From Ureaplasma sp. (GTDB lineage: Bacteria > Bacillota_I > Bacilli_A > Mycoplasmatales > Mycoplasmoidaceae): a stretch of DNA of 31,920 nt. Location of the stretch: positions 1 through 31,920 of the forward strand of contig JAHHTK010000011.1 in NCBI GenBank assembly GCA_020024695.1, read 5' to 3'. Shown here piece by piece: positions 9,330-17,903 of this stretch. Position numbers and translations under genes: made by a program. Each line of letters opens with the position of its first letter. Position 1 is the stretch's first letter. The notes beneath the pieces were generated by a model that was given only the letters and a program-made list of their open reading frames with translations, was not told the DNA's origin and ran no database searches.

Positions 9330-9794
9330 ATGAAAACTAGTGCACATCAACGCAATATCCATGTTTCTGCTCGTAAAATGCGTTTAGTCATTGATCTTAT
9401 CAGAAACAAGGATGTAACTCAAGCTTTAAATATCTTGAGCTTTACAAACAAAAAATCAGCTCCAATCGTGGCTAAATTATTAAATAGTGCGATTGCTAAC
9501 GCAATTAACAACCACGCTATGAACGCTGACAAATTATATATTTATGAAATCTTAGCTAATGAAGGTCCAACATGAAAAAGAACCCTTCCACGTGCTAAAG
9601 GTAGTGCTGACAGATTACGTAAACGTACTACTCACTTATCAATTACTTTAAGTGATGATAGAAACGAACCAAAAGTTGTCAGTTTAAAAAAATTAAATGC
9701 AAGCAAAGCTGCTAAAGCGAAGTACGAACAAAAACAACAATTAAATGCTACTCCTAAAGCAGATAATCAAGAAACAAGTAAAGTAGGAGCTTAA
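9330..9794 (+). CDS. rplV: 50S ribosomal protein L22 with C-terminal extension
   Basis: 154 residues against the usual 110-115. The core is standard: HQRNIHVSARKMRLVIDLIR, then LLNSAIANAINNHAMN, then the tunnel-loop region GPTWKRTLPRAKGSADRLRKRTTH (one Trp by TGA). L22 lines the exit tunnel. After TTHLSITLSD the protein continues about 45 residues (KLNASKAAKAKYEQKQQ...ETSKVGA), a Lys/Ala/Gln-rich tail likely exposed on the ribosome surface. A clear AAGGAG Shine-Dalgarno precedes the ATG. rpsC follows after 4 nt. Confidence 0.96.
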
Positions 9795-9798
9795 TCGT

Positions 9799-10722
9799 AT
9801 GGGTTCAAAAGTAAATCCAAATGGCCTTCGTTATGGAATTAATAAAAACTGATTAAGTCGTTGAATTGCAAAAGACAGCGAACAAGAATCTGCATGATTA
9901 ATTCAAGACGACCAAATTCGTAACTACATCTACGCTCAATATAAAAATGCACACGTTGGAAATATTGAAATTGAACGTAGAAACAACAATAACATTTTCG
10001 TAGTAATCTACGTTTCACAACCTGGGGTTATCTTATCTGACAAACCAGCTCCAAAAGCACGTAAGGTTAGTGATGAAAACAAAGATGCACCAAAAACAAT
10101 TTCAGGGATCCAAGCTCTTACATTAGCCATCAACAAAATTGTTGGTCGTAAAGTCAAAGTGATTATCAATGTTCAAGCATTAAACGCACCAGATCTTAAT
10201 GCAAGAATCATTGCTCGTGAAATTGCTGATGCAATTGAAAATCGTGTTTCATTCAGAAACGCACAAAAAGCAGTAATGCGTAAAGTTTTAAAAGCAGGAG
10301 CTAAAGGGGTTAAAACCCACGTTTCAGGTCGTTTAGGTGGCGTGGAAATGGCTCGTGAAGAAGGTTATAGTCAAGGTATCATCACCTTATCAACTTTAAG
10401 AGCTGATGTTGACTATGCTTTAGAAAAAGCTGAAACTACATATGGTATTATCGGTGTTAAAGTTTGAATTAACCGTGGAGAAATCTTTGGTAAGACTTTA
10501 ACTTCTGGCAGCAACCAAGGACGTGCTCCAAGAAACAACAAACGTGATGGTGCAAAACGCCCAAACAACGGTAAACCTGGTTTCAACAAAAAACCAAGTG
10601 CAAAAGCAGCAGATGGCAAACGTGTTCCAAATAACAATTCAAAAAAACCAGCAAGTCCAAGAACCAACACCAGAACTGTGAAAGCCAATGTTGCAAAGAA
10701 ACCTGCAACTACAAGTAAATAG
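9799..10722 (+). CDS. rpsC: 30S ribosomal protein S3 with long basic C-terminal tail
   Basis: 307 residues, well above the usual 210-235. The N-terminal MGSKVNPNGLRYGINKNW, the KH domain (VSGIQAL-type region through GRKVKVIINVQALNAPD) and the C-terminal domain (GAKGVKTHVSGRLGGVEMAREE, then GVKVWINRGEIFG) are all present. From about residue 232 a tail of ~76 residues rich in Asn, Lys, Pro, Arg and Ser follows, with no predicted fold. S3 lies at the mRNA entry channel and takes part in mRNA unwinding. The ATG follows the rplV stop by 4 nt; TAGGAGC upstream inside rplV serves as Shine-Dalgarno. Confidence 0.96.
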
Positions 10723-10739
10723 AGAGGACAAATGTATTT

Positions 10740-11162
10740 ATGTTACAACCAAAAAGAACTAAATATCGTAAGCCTCATAAAGTAAGCTACGAAGGACACG
10801 TAAAAGGAAACGCTTACGTCGCATTCGGTGAATACGGTTTAATGGCTGAAGAAGGTGCATGAATTGATGCACGTCAAATTGAAGCAGCTCGTATTGCAAT
10901 TTCAAAACGTTTAGGTAAAGTTGGTAAAATGTGAATTCGGATCTTCCCTCACATGTCATTAACTAAAAAACCTCTTGAAGTTCGTATGGGTTCAGGTAAA
11001 GGTAACCCAGACAAATGAGTTGCTGTTGTTAAAAAAGGAACTATTATGTTCGAAGTTGCAGGATTACCTGCTGACATCGCAAAAAATGGTCTCCGTGCTG
11101 CTGGTAACAAATTACCAATCGGTTGAAAAATTGTAAAAAAAGGAGATGAAGTCAATGGCTAA
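10740..11162 (+). CDS. rplP: 50S ribosomal protein L16
   Basis: 140 residues, normal length. It begins MLQPKRTKYRKPHK and holds ITYPE-equivalent IDARQIEAARIAISKRLGK and IRIFPHMSLTKKPLEVRMGSGKG motifs near the A site of the 50S subunit. The ATG at 10740 is chosen because it alone gives the family N-terminus; the nearer ATG at 10732 is out of frame. The Shine-Dalgarno AGAGAGG at 10720-10727 overlaps the rpsC stop. Three Trp are TGA. The 3' end overlaps rpmC by 8 nt. Confidence 0.97.
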
Positions 11163-11364
11163 TGTAAATAAAGAACTTCGTGCTAAGACTAATTCAGAAC
11201 TATTGACTCTTGTCAAAAAACTCAAAGAACAATTACTTCAAGTTCGTTTTTCAATGGCTAATGGTGAAAATGATAAGTCAGCAAACGTTAAAGAAATTCG
11301 TAAAACAATCGCAAGAGCGTTAACAATTTTAAACGAAAGAAAAAATCAATCAATCGATAAATAA
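11155..11364 (+). CDS. rpmC: 50S ribosomal protein L29
   Basis: 69 residues with the family helices KELRAKTNSELLTLVKKLKEQLLQVRFSMANGE and VKEIRKTIARALTILNER. L29 sits at the tunnel exit beside L23. An in-frame ATG at 11146 would add MKS, but the AAAGGAG (11138-11144) is only 1 nt away from it and 10 nt from the ATG at 11155, so 11155 is preferred; it overlaps rplP by 8 nt (ATGGCTAA). Confidence 0.95.
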   Translation: MANVNKELRAKTNSELLTLVKKLKEQLLQVRFSMANGENDKSANVKEIRKTIARALTILNERKNQSIDK

Positions 11365-11375
11365 GGATGATAAGC

Positions 11376-11630
11376 ATGGAAAGAACAAATCGTAAGGTTT
11401 TACAAGGGATTGTTACTAGTGACAAAATGACTGGTACTGTTACAGTTACTGTTGAAACTAAAGCCAACCATCCTTTATACAAAAAATTAGTAATTTCACA
11501 CAAGAAATATCACGTTCATAACGAAAATGATAATGCAAAACTTGGTGATAAGGTTGAAATTGTTGAAACACGTCCAATTTCAAAAACAGTTAACTGACGT
11601 GTTAGCAAAATTATTGAAAGAGCTAAATAA
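11376..11630 (+). CDS. rpsQ: 30S ribosomal protein S17
   Basis: 84 residues, usual size. Contains RKVLQGIVTSDKMTGTVTVTVE and HPLYKKLVISHKKYHVHNENDNAKLGDKV, the OB-fold of S17, a primary 16S rRNA binder. The start is the second ATG (11376): the AAGGA at 11364-11367 overlaps the first ATG at 11367, leaving only the second with usable spacing. One TGA near the end (NWRVSKII) encodes Trp. The stop is followed by rplN in the TAATTATG arrangement. Confidence 0.96.
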
Positions 11631-11632
11631 TT

Positions 11633-12001
11633 ATGATTCAATTGAACTCAAGATTAAAAGTTGCTGACAATACTGGTGCTAAAGAAGTTGGTGTTATCAA
11701 AATTCTTGGCGGAACACATCACCGTTATGGATATATTGGTGACGTTATCGTTGTTTCAGTTAAAAAAGCAACTCCAGGCGGTTTATTACAAAAGGGTCAA
11801 GTATGTAAGGCCGTTGTCGTTAGAAGTAAATATGGGGTACACCGTGACTCAGGTGCAACCTTAAAATTTGATGAAAACGCATGTGTAATCATCAAAGATG
11901 ATAAATCACCACGTGGCACACGGATCTTTGGACCTGTTGCTCGTGAATTACGTGATAAGGGCTATTCAAAAATTATTTCATTAGCCCCTGAAGTACTTTA
12001 G
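11633..12001 (+). CDS. rplN: 50S ribosomal protein L14
   Basis: 122 residues, exactly the family length. The start MIQLNSRLKVADNTGAKEVG and the C-terminal GPVARELRDKGYSKIISLAPEVL are diagnostic. L14 binds 23S rRNA and contacts L19 and the RsfS silencing factor in other bacteria. It starts 2 nt after rpsQ; the only Shine-Dalgarno-like sequence (GAAAGAG) lies within the end of rpsQ. Confidence 0.98.
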   Translation: MIQLNSRLKVADNTGAKEVGVIKILGGTHHRYGYIGDVIVVSVKKATPGGLLQKGQVCKAVVVRSKYGVHRDSGATLKFDENACVIIKDDKSPRGTRIFGPVARELRDKGYSKIISLAPEVL

Positions 12002-12018
12002 GAAGGTAATTGTAAAGT

Positions 12019-12354
12019 ATGAATCGTATTAAAAAAGGTGACAACGTCTTAGTTATCTCAGGCAAAGACAAATTCAAAGAAGGTACTGTTTTAAGCGTTG
12101 ATCCACGTGCTGGAACAGCTATCGTTGAAGGTCTTAATATTGTTACAAAAGCCGTAAAGAAAGACGCTACCCACGAACAAGGCGGATTGATTAAAATGCC
12201 TGCACCAATCCGTTTATGTAAATTAATGTTATTAGATCAAAAAGGTAAAACTAAAGGGGTTGCTACCCGTGTCAGATATGAATTTGACAAGAATGGTAAC
12301 AAAGTTAGAGTTGCTAAGAAATCTGGTAACATCATCGCAAGTGCAAGTAAATAA
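12019..12354 (+). CDS. rplX: 50S ribosomal protein L24
   Basis: 111 residues. Begins MNRIKKGDNVLVISGKDK with the KOW motif (GKDKFKEGTVLSVDPRAG), followed by IVEGLNIVTKAVK and the L24 C-terminal part including VATRVRYEFDKNGNKVRVAKKSG. L24 is an assembly initiator binding the 5' end of 23S rRNA. AGGAAGG near 12000-12006, overlapping the rplN stop, is the ribosome binding site. Confidence 0.97.
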   Translation: MNRIKKGDNVLVISGKDKFKEGTVLSVDPRAGTAIVEGLNIVTKAVKKDATHEQGGLIKMPAPIRLCKLMLLDQKGKTKGVATRVRYEFDKNGNKVRVAKKSGNIIASASK

Positions 12355-12377
12355 TTAGGAAGGAGTCAATAATATTT

Positions 12378-12941
12378 ATGGCAAATTTAAAACAAATCTA
12401 TAAAGAACAAGTTGCTCCTGCCTTAATGAAGGAATTTGGCTTTAAAAGTGTCATGCAAATCCCAAAACTTGAAAAAATCGTTTTAAACATGGGAGTTGGA
12501 GACGCTGTTGCTGATGCTAAAAACCTTGAAAACGCAGTTGCAGAATTAGAAGCAATTAGTGGTCAAAGACCAACTATTACAAAAGCTAAAAAATCAATTT
12601 CAACATATAAAGTTCGTCAAGGCCAAGGAATTGGTTGTATGGTAACTTTACGTGGTGACAAAATGTGAGCTTTTGTTGAAACATTATTTAATATCGCATT
12701 ACCTCGTGTCCGTGACTTCCGTGGTATTAACCCACACAGTTTCGACGCTCGTGGTAACTACAACTTAGGTATTAAAGAACAAATTATCTTCCCACAAATC
12801 GTTTATGATCAAGTTAAAAAGATTCGTGGATTTGATATCGCATTTGTCATTAGTAGCGATGACAAGAAACAATCATATGCTTTATTAAAAGCATTAGGTG
12901 CACCATTTTCAAAGTCGAATATGTCAAAGGAAGCTAAATAA
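12378..12941 (+). CDS. rplE: 50S ribosomal protein L5
   Basis: 187 residues with a typical ~180-residue core: YKEQVAPALMKEFGFKSVMQIPKLEKIVLNMGVGDA, the KSISTYKVRQGQGIGCMVTLRG block, and the C-terminal RDFRGINPHSFDARGNYNLGIKEQ. L5 binds 5S rRNA and contacts the P-site tRNA. A TGA encodes Trp in KMWAF. TAGGAAGGAG upstream is a strong Shine-Dalgarno although about 12 nt from the ATG. rpsN follows after 2 nt. Confidence 0.97.
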
Positions 12942-12943
12942 TT

Positions 12944-13129
12944 ATGGCAAAGAAATCATTAATTAATAAGTGTAATGGTCACCACAAATTCCAAGTACGT
13001 GCTTATACACGTTGTAAAAAATGTGGTCGTGTTCACGCCGTTTACCGTAAATTTGGCTTATGCCGTTTATGTTTCAGAGAATTAGCTTATGACGGTTCAA
13101 TTCCTGGTGTTAAGAAAGCTTCATGATAA
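12944..13129 (+). CDS. rpsN: 30S ribosomal protein S14, zinc-binding type
   Basis: 61 residues, the short zinc form (rpsN/rpsZ type). C24, C27, C40 and C43 form the C-x2-C-x12-C-x2-C site, and the RKFGLCRLCFRELAYDG motif is diagnostic. The last sense codon is TGA (Trp) directly before TAA, giving the usual KKASW end. The start is in the TAATTATG junction with rplE, with AAAGGAAG inside rplE as ribosome binding site. Confidence 0.96.
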
Positions 13130-13143
13130 GGAGATAAGCGAAT

Positions 13144-13533
13144 ATGCATAACGATCCAATCGCAGAATTAATTACTAAATTAATGAATGCTAAAAAAGCT
13201 CACAAACCAGAAATCACTGTTCAAGCTACTAACATGAAAAAAGGTATTGCAAGTTTGTTAGCATCTGAAGGCTACATTGAAAGCTTTTCAATTACAGCTG
13301 GTGCCAAACCAGAAATGACAATTAAATTAAAATATAAAAATCAAACAAGTTCACTTACTGGCATGCGTCAAATTTCTAAACCAGGTTTAAGAATTTATTC
13401 TCAAGCTGCAACTTTAAAGAAAGTTAACAACGGTTTAGGAATTGCCATCATTTCAACCAGTCGTGGTATCATGACTGACAAACAAGCTCGTGAAGCTAAT
13501 GTTGGTGGTGAAGTTATTGCTTACGTTTGATAA
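13144..13533 (+). CDS. rpsH: 30S ribosomal protein S8
   Basis: 129 residues, near the usual 130-132. The N-terminus MHNDPIAELITKLMNAKKAHK and the C-terminus GLGIAIISTSRGIMTDKQAREANVGGEVIAYVW are typical; the final Trp is TGA followed by TAA. S8 organises the central domain of 16S rRNA and represses the spc operon in E. coli. A clear AAGGAG lies 8 nt before the ATG. Confidence 0.97.
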
Positions 13534-13550
13534 TTAGGAAAGGATAAATA

Positions 13551-14099
13551 ATGAGTCGTATCGGAAACCGTCATTTAGCTATTCCTGCAGGGGTTAAAGT
13601 TACAATTAACCCAACAAACGTAGTAGTATCAAATGATAAAAATCAATCATTAACAGTTAATTACAGTAGTGCAATTACTGTTGAAAACAAAGACAATGTT
13701 TTAATCGTTAGCCGTGCTAATGACGAAAAATTAGTCAAGAGTGAACACGGAACCGTTAACGCTAACTTAAGCAACGCTTTAGTTGGTTTATCAACTGGTT
13801 TCACTGTTTCATTAGAACTTAAAGGGGTTGGTTATAAAGGTAAAGTTGAAGGTAACAACCTTAACTTAGCATTAGGTTTTAGCCACCCAGTAATCCTTGC
13901 TATTCCAGCTGGAGTAACATTAGATTTACCAAGTCAAACCGAAATTAACATTAAAGGTTATGACAAACAAGTAGTTGGCCAATTCGCTGCAGATATTAGA
14001 AAGTGACGTAAACCTGAACCATATAAAGGTAAAGGTGTCCTTTACAAAGGCGAACACATTATCCGTAAAGTTGGAAAAACTGCTGATAAGAAAAAATAA
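13551..14099 (+). CDS. rplF: 50S ribosomal protein L6
   Basis: 182 residues, typical. Begins MSRIGNRHLAIPAGVKVTIN, with two L6 alpha/beta repeats. The conserved second-half block DKQVVGQFAADIRKWRKPEPYKGKGV (Trp by TGA) and the IRKVGKTADKKK end place it firmly. L6 lies near the sarcin-ricin loop. Preceded by TTAGGAAAGGA at good spacing. Confidence 0.97.
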
Positions 14100-14117
14100 T
14101 CTAGGTAGGAACTCAAC

Positions 14118-14477
14118 ATGAAAAGAATTAACGTTAATCGTAAAGCACAACGAGCTTTACGTCACAAACGTATTAGTAACCATTTAAAAAATGTTGATAA
14201 CAAAAAAGTTGTTATCACCGTTACTAAAACTAATGCTCATATTTGAGTACAAGCAATTGATCAAGTACATGGCCGTACATTAGCTTCAAGTTCATCATTC
14301 AACTTAAAACTTGCTAACGGTAACGTTTCAAACGCTAAATTGGTCGGTGAAGATCTTGCTAAGAAATTAAATGCTGCGCAAATCGTAGAAATTTCTTTCG
14401 ACCGTGGTGGTTCAAAATATACAGGTAGAGTTGAAGCGATTGCTCAAGCTCTTCGTGAAGCAGGAATTAAATTCTAG
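14118..14477 (+). CDS. rplR: 50S ribosomal protein L18
   Basis: 119 residues, open only when one TGA (HIWVQAI) is read as Trp. The product starts MKRINVNRKAQRALRHKRI and ends in the characteristic GGSKYTGRVEAIAQALREAGIKF, which replaces the usual FDRGGYLYHGRV-type motif. L18 binds 5S rRNA with L5. TAGGTAGGA precedes the ATG. It fills the space between rplF and rpsE exactly where rplR lies in the spc operon. Confidence 0.96.
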
Positions 14478-14491
14478 GATAGGGTATAACT

Positions 14492-15130
14492 ATGGAAAAC
14501 ACAACTAACAAAAACAAAGTAGACGTTAACATCCCTGCACCAGAAGCTGAAATTCCAATGGCTCACAATGATCGAGGTGAACACGTTCACGCTTCAAATA
14601 AAGAAATGGTAAACATTCCTGCAACTACAATTCGTGGAAGCGAAAAAGTAGAAAACAAAGCATTTGAAGAACGTGTTATTGGTATCAAACGTATTTCAAA
14701 GACTACTAAAGGTGGTCGTGTCATGCGTTTCAGCGCTCTTGTTGTTATTGGTGACAAGAATGGTACAGTTGGATTTGGAATGGGTAAAAGTAACGAAGTT
14801 CCAGACGCAATTAAAAAAGCAATTAAAAACGCAAACAACAATTTATTCACCGTTAAGATGAATAAACGTGGTACTTTATACCATGAAGTTACAGGTCGTC
14901 ACGGAGCTGCTAAAGTTATGTTAAAACCAGCTGCTCAAGGTCGTGGTATTATTGCCGGTGGTTCAGTGCGTGCCGTTGTTGAATTACTTGGTTTTAAAGA
15001 TATTTCAGCAAAATCAATGGGATCAACAACTCCTGTCAACGTTATTCGTGCAACAATCGACGGTTTAACAAAACAAGTTACCCCAAGTGAAGTTGCAAAA
15101 GCACGTGATAAAAACATTAAAGCACTTTAA
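14492..15130 (+). CDS. rpsE: 30S ribosomal protein S5 with N-terminal extension
   Basis: 212 residues; the common core of ~160 starts at about residue 58 (FEERVIGIKRISKTTKGGRVMRF) and runs through GTVGFGMGKSNEVPDAIKKA and GRGIIAGGSVRAVVELLGFKDISAKSMGS. S5 takes part in decoding fidelity and mRNA unwinding. The extra ~58 N-terminal residues (ENTTNKNKVDVNIPAPEAEI...) are acidic and polar and contain two NIPA repeats. The first ATG is chosen because AGGATAGGG lies about 10 nt upstream; no internal start has a comparable site. rplO follows after 17 nt with no rpmD between. Confidence 0.95.
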   Translation: MENTTNKNKVDVNIPAPEAEIPMAHNDRGEHVHASNKEMVNIPATTIRGSEKVENKAFEERVIGIKRISKTTKGGRVMRFSALVVIGDKNGTVGFGMGKSNEVPDAIKKAIKNANNNLFTVKMNKRGTLYHEVTGRHGAAKVMLKPAAQGRGIIAGGSVRAVVELLGFKDISAKSMGSTTPVNVIRATIDGLTKQVTPSEVAKARDKNIKAL

Positions 15131-15147
15131 TTAAAAAGGACCATATT

Positions 15148-15594
15148 ATGGAATTAAATTCATTACAATACACACCAGGTTCACGTGATGACAAAACTAA
15201 ACGTGTTGGTCGTGGTCATGGTTCTGGTTTAGGTAAAACTTCAGGTCGTGGTCAAGACGGTCAAAAATCACGTAAAAGTGGTCAAGTTCGTTTAGCATTT
15301 GAAGGTGGTCAAACCCCTTTATACCGTCGTAGTCCAAAGGTTGGTTTCTCAAACGCACCTTTCAAAAAACACTACAACGTTATTGCATTACATGATATTA
15401 ATAAATTAGCAGACACTAACATTACTCTTGATGTTTTAACTGCTAGTGGTTTAATTAAAAACCCAGCTTACCAAACAAAAATTATTGGTAACAATCCAGT
15501 GAAAGCTGGTATTACAATTGAAGCACACATCTTTTCAAAAGGTGCTTTAAAAGCAATTGCTGACTCAAAAGCAACTGCGAACATCGTAAAATAA
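15148..15594 (+). CDS. rplO: 50S ribosomal protein L15
   Basis: 148 residues, standard. The Gly/Arg-rich N-terminus (RVGRGHGSGLGKTSGRGQDGQKSRKSG) and FEGGQTPLYRRSPKVGF block are diagnostic; the C-terminal globular part ends AHIFSKGALKAIADSKAT. L15 is a late 50S assembly protein. AAAAGGA precedes the ATG. It is the last ribosomal gene before the 201-nt gap and secY. Confidence 0.97.
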   Translation: MELNSLQYTPGSRDDKTKRVGRGHGSGLGKTSGRGQDGQKSRKSGQVRLAFEGGQTPLYRRSPKVGFSNAPFKKHYNVIALHDINKLADTNITLDVLTASGLIKNPAYQTKIIGNNPVKAGITIEAHIFSKGALKAIADSKATANIVK

Positions 15595-15639
15595 TTGTTC
15601 AATTTGAAGATCATCTCATTACTTATGCAGTAAGAAATA

Positions 15640-15672
15640 ATATAGGTTAAATGATTTAATCTATATTTTTTT
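15640..15672 (+). terminator. Hairpin with T-run between rplO and secY
   Basis: ATATAGGTTAAAT (15640-15652) pairs with ATTTAATCTATAT (15654-15666) with one G-U pair; a few inner pairs must open to form a loop. A run of six or seven T follows. This fits an intrinsic terminator or attenuator 46 nt after the rplO stop, inside what is otherwise a continuous operon, so it may lower rather than stop transcription into secY. Confidence 0.55.
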
Positions 15673-15680
15673 ATGTAATC

Positions 15681-15765
15681 GGTATTTTTCTTGTTAAAAT
15701 TACCAATATTTATCATCTATTGAATGTAAAATAAACATATCACAGATATAAAAATATGTTGTGAT
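15681..15765 (+). promoter_or_regulatory. Two further hairpins in the secY leader
   Basis: After the T-run there are two more potential hairpins: GGTATTTTT with AAAATTACC (about 15681-15706, one mismatch) and ATCACA with TGTGAT (15739-15744 and 15760-15765), the latter with an inner ATAT pairing. A possible -10 (TAAAAT, 15727-15732) lies between them without a convincing -35. The stretch holds no open reading frame. It may carry a secY promoter or RNA control; the sequence does not decide. Confidence 0.35.
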
Positions 15766-15795
15766 TGCACATTTAACATTACAAATAGGAAATAT

Positions 15796-17220
15796 ATGGT
15801 TAAAACTAAACGTACATCTCCTGTTGCAAATATCTTTAAAAATAAAAAAGTTTGAATTGCGTTAGGCGTGACTTTAGGCTTATTATTATTTTTCAGACTT
15901 GGGGCTGTCATTCCCATGCCTTTCATCACCATTAATACAGAAGCGGGAGCTAATAACACTTCGTTTTTTGAATTAATGAACCTTTTAGGTGGTGGTGGTT
16001 TGTCACAAGTTAGTTTGTTTGCGATTGGGGTTAGCCCTTATATTACGGCACAAATTATTGTCCAATTATTATCCTCTGATTTAATTCCACCATTATCAAG
16101 AATGGCCAAATCAGGGGAACGTGGCCGAAAGAAATTGGAAGTTATTACCCGTTTATTAACCCTACCATTTGCAGGGGTCCAAGCCTATGCAGTTTTAGCG
16201 TTATTAACGAACGGACAAAGTTATATTGGAATTAGTGCAGCAGCACCAGTTCAACTCCAAAACTTTTCGCCTTTATTTTATTTCTTTTACATTACCATGA
16301 TGATCGCAGGTACCTATATCTGTATTTTCATCGGGGACTTAATTACTAAACGGGGAGTTGGAAACGGCATGAGCTTAATTATTTTAAGCGGGATTGTAGC
16401 CAATTTATTTACCAACTTTAGTTCAGTTTGATATTCATTACAAGCAATTCAAACTGGTCAAACCCGCGAATTAACCATTGTGATTAGTTTCATTGTCTTC
16501 ATCTTTTTCTACATTGGGGTTTTATTAGCTGTTACCCTTATTAATGATTCAGTTCGTAAAATTCCAATTCAACAAGTAGGACAAGCGTTAGCTTTAAACA
16601 ATGAAGAATTAAGTTATATGCCTTTAAAGATTAATACATCAGGGGTTATTCCCGTCATTTTTGCCTCTTCAATTATGATGATCCCAAGTATTGTCGGGCA
16701 ATTCCTACCAGCCAATGATGGGGGAAGGGTCTGAATTGAAAACTATTTAAGTTTACAATCTTGAACAGGTATCGTTTTATATTTTGTGTTAGTAATTTTA
16801 TTTACTTTCTTTTATAGTTATGTTCAAATTAACCCTGATAAAGTCAGCACTGATTTCAAGAAATCTGGTCGTTTTATCCCAGGGGTTAAAACTGGTAAAG
16901 AAACCGAAAATTACTTATCCAAAGTTTTATTTAGAGTCAACTGTATTGGTGGTCCTTTCTTAGCTTTAGTAGCTTGTTTACCTTATTTAGTAGCTTTAAC
17001 CGTTCGGGAAGCAACCAATAACTTAGTCATTATTTCATCCAACAGTGGTATTGGGGGAACTGGAATCGTGATTATGGTTAGTGCGAGTTTGGAATTATGA
17101 CAAGCCATTAAGTCAACAGGAACTTCTTCAAGTTATTCCAACCAAAGAAAAGAAATTGAAACCATTATTGAAAACTCATCCAAACAAGACCAAAGTGTTG
17201 CAATCAGTCAATTGTGATAA
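15796..17220 (+). CDS. secY: Protein translocase subunit SecY
   Basis: 474 residues with the ten hydrophobic segments of SecY, the pore of the Sec translocon in the plasma membrane. Recognisable blocks are the first helix (LGLLLFFRLGAVIPMPFI), the plug/TM2 region NLLGGGGLSQVSLFAIGVSP, YITAQIIVQLLSSDLIPP, GERGRKKLEVITR, and KRGVGNGMSLIILSGI. The Pro-rich INTSGVIPVIFASSI and cytosolic loop IPGVKTGKETENYL follow. Five or so Trp are TGA. The start is the ATG with AATAGGA about 6 nt upstream; it gives a short basic N-terminus (VKTKRTSPVANIFKNKKVW). adk follows after 15 nt. Confidence 0.97.
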
Positions 17221-17235
17221 AAGGAAATTTCAAAA

Positions 17236-17874
17236 ATGAATAAGATCATTTTATTAGGTGCCCCTGGTTCTGGAAAAGGAACCATTAGTAATTATTTAAT
17301 TAATAATTATCACTACGGACACCTTTCAACTGGTGACATGTTTCGAGCAGCCATCAACAATCCTAATGATCCATTAGGAGTTCAAATTAAAAATATTATT
17401 GCCGCTGGGAAATTAGTCCCTGACGACTTAACTAACAGTTTAGTTGCAGCTAACATTAAAACAATGTTAGACCAAGATATGAGTGGCTTTATCTTAGATG
17501 GTTATCCAAGAACAATCCCACAAGCAAATTTCTTAAGTTCAATTATTAATGTCGATAGTGTTATCTACTTACATGTAGATGAAAAAATCTTAATTAATCG
17601 TTTAACTGGTCGTCGTTTATGTTCTAATTGTAATGCCATTTACAATGTCAACACTGAAATGAAACCACAACAAGATGGCGTTTGTGATAAATGCCACAGT
17701 GTGTTAATTCAACGAAAAGACGATAATTTAGAATCTGTTAAATTAAGAATTGACGAATACAATCAAAAAACTAAACCTTTAATTGATTATTATCAAGCTA
17801 AAGGAATCTTAAAAATTATCGAAGCTGACGCACCCCTTAATACGATTTATAGCGAAATCGACAAGTTATTATAG
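17236..17874 (+). CDS. adk: Adenylate kinase, zinc-type LID
   Basis: 212 residues. Interconverts ATP+AMP and 2 ADP. The P-loop GAPGSGKGT spans residues 7-15, followed by HLSTGDMFRAAI and the AMP-site FILDGYPRTIPQA. The LID is the long form with four cysteines C129, C132, C150 and C153 (C-x2-C-x17-C-x2-C), so a zinc-binding enzyme as in Gram-positive bacteria. RKDDNLESVKLRIDEYNQKT is the usual C-terminal signature. AAAAGGA lies about 12 nt before the ATG. The secY-adk-map-infA order is classic. Confidence 0.97.
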   Translation: MNKIILLGAPGSGKGTISNYLINNYHYGHLSTGDMFRAAINNPNDPLGVQIKNIIAAGKLVPDDLTNSLVAANIKTMLDQDMSGFILDGYPRTIPQANFLSSIINVDSVIYLHVDEKILINRLTGRRLCSNCNAIYNVNTEMKPQQDGVCDKCHSVLIQRKDDNLESVKLRIDEYNQKTKPLIDYYQAKGILKIIEADAPLNTIYSEIDKLL

Positions 17875-17903
17875 ACAAAAAAATAGTTATCAGTTAAAAT
17901 AAT

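Noticed and set aside
17895..17900. TAAAAT just upstream of map as an internal promoter
   Set aside because: Its transcription start would lie inside the map start codon region with no -35 match; more likely an A+T-rich spacer.
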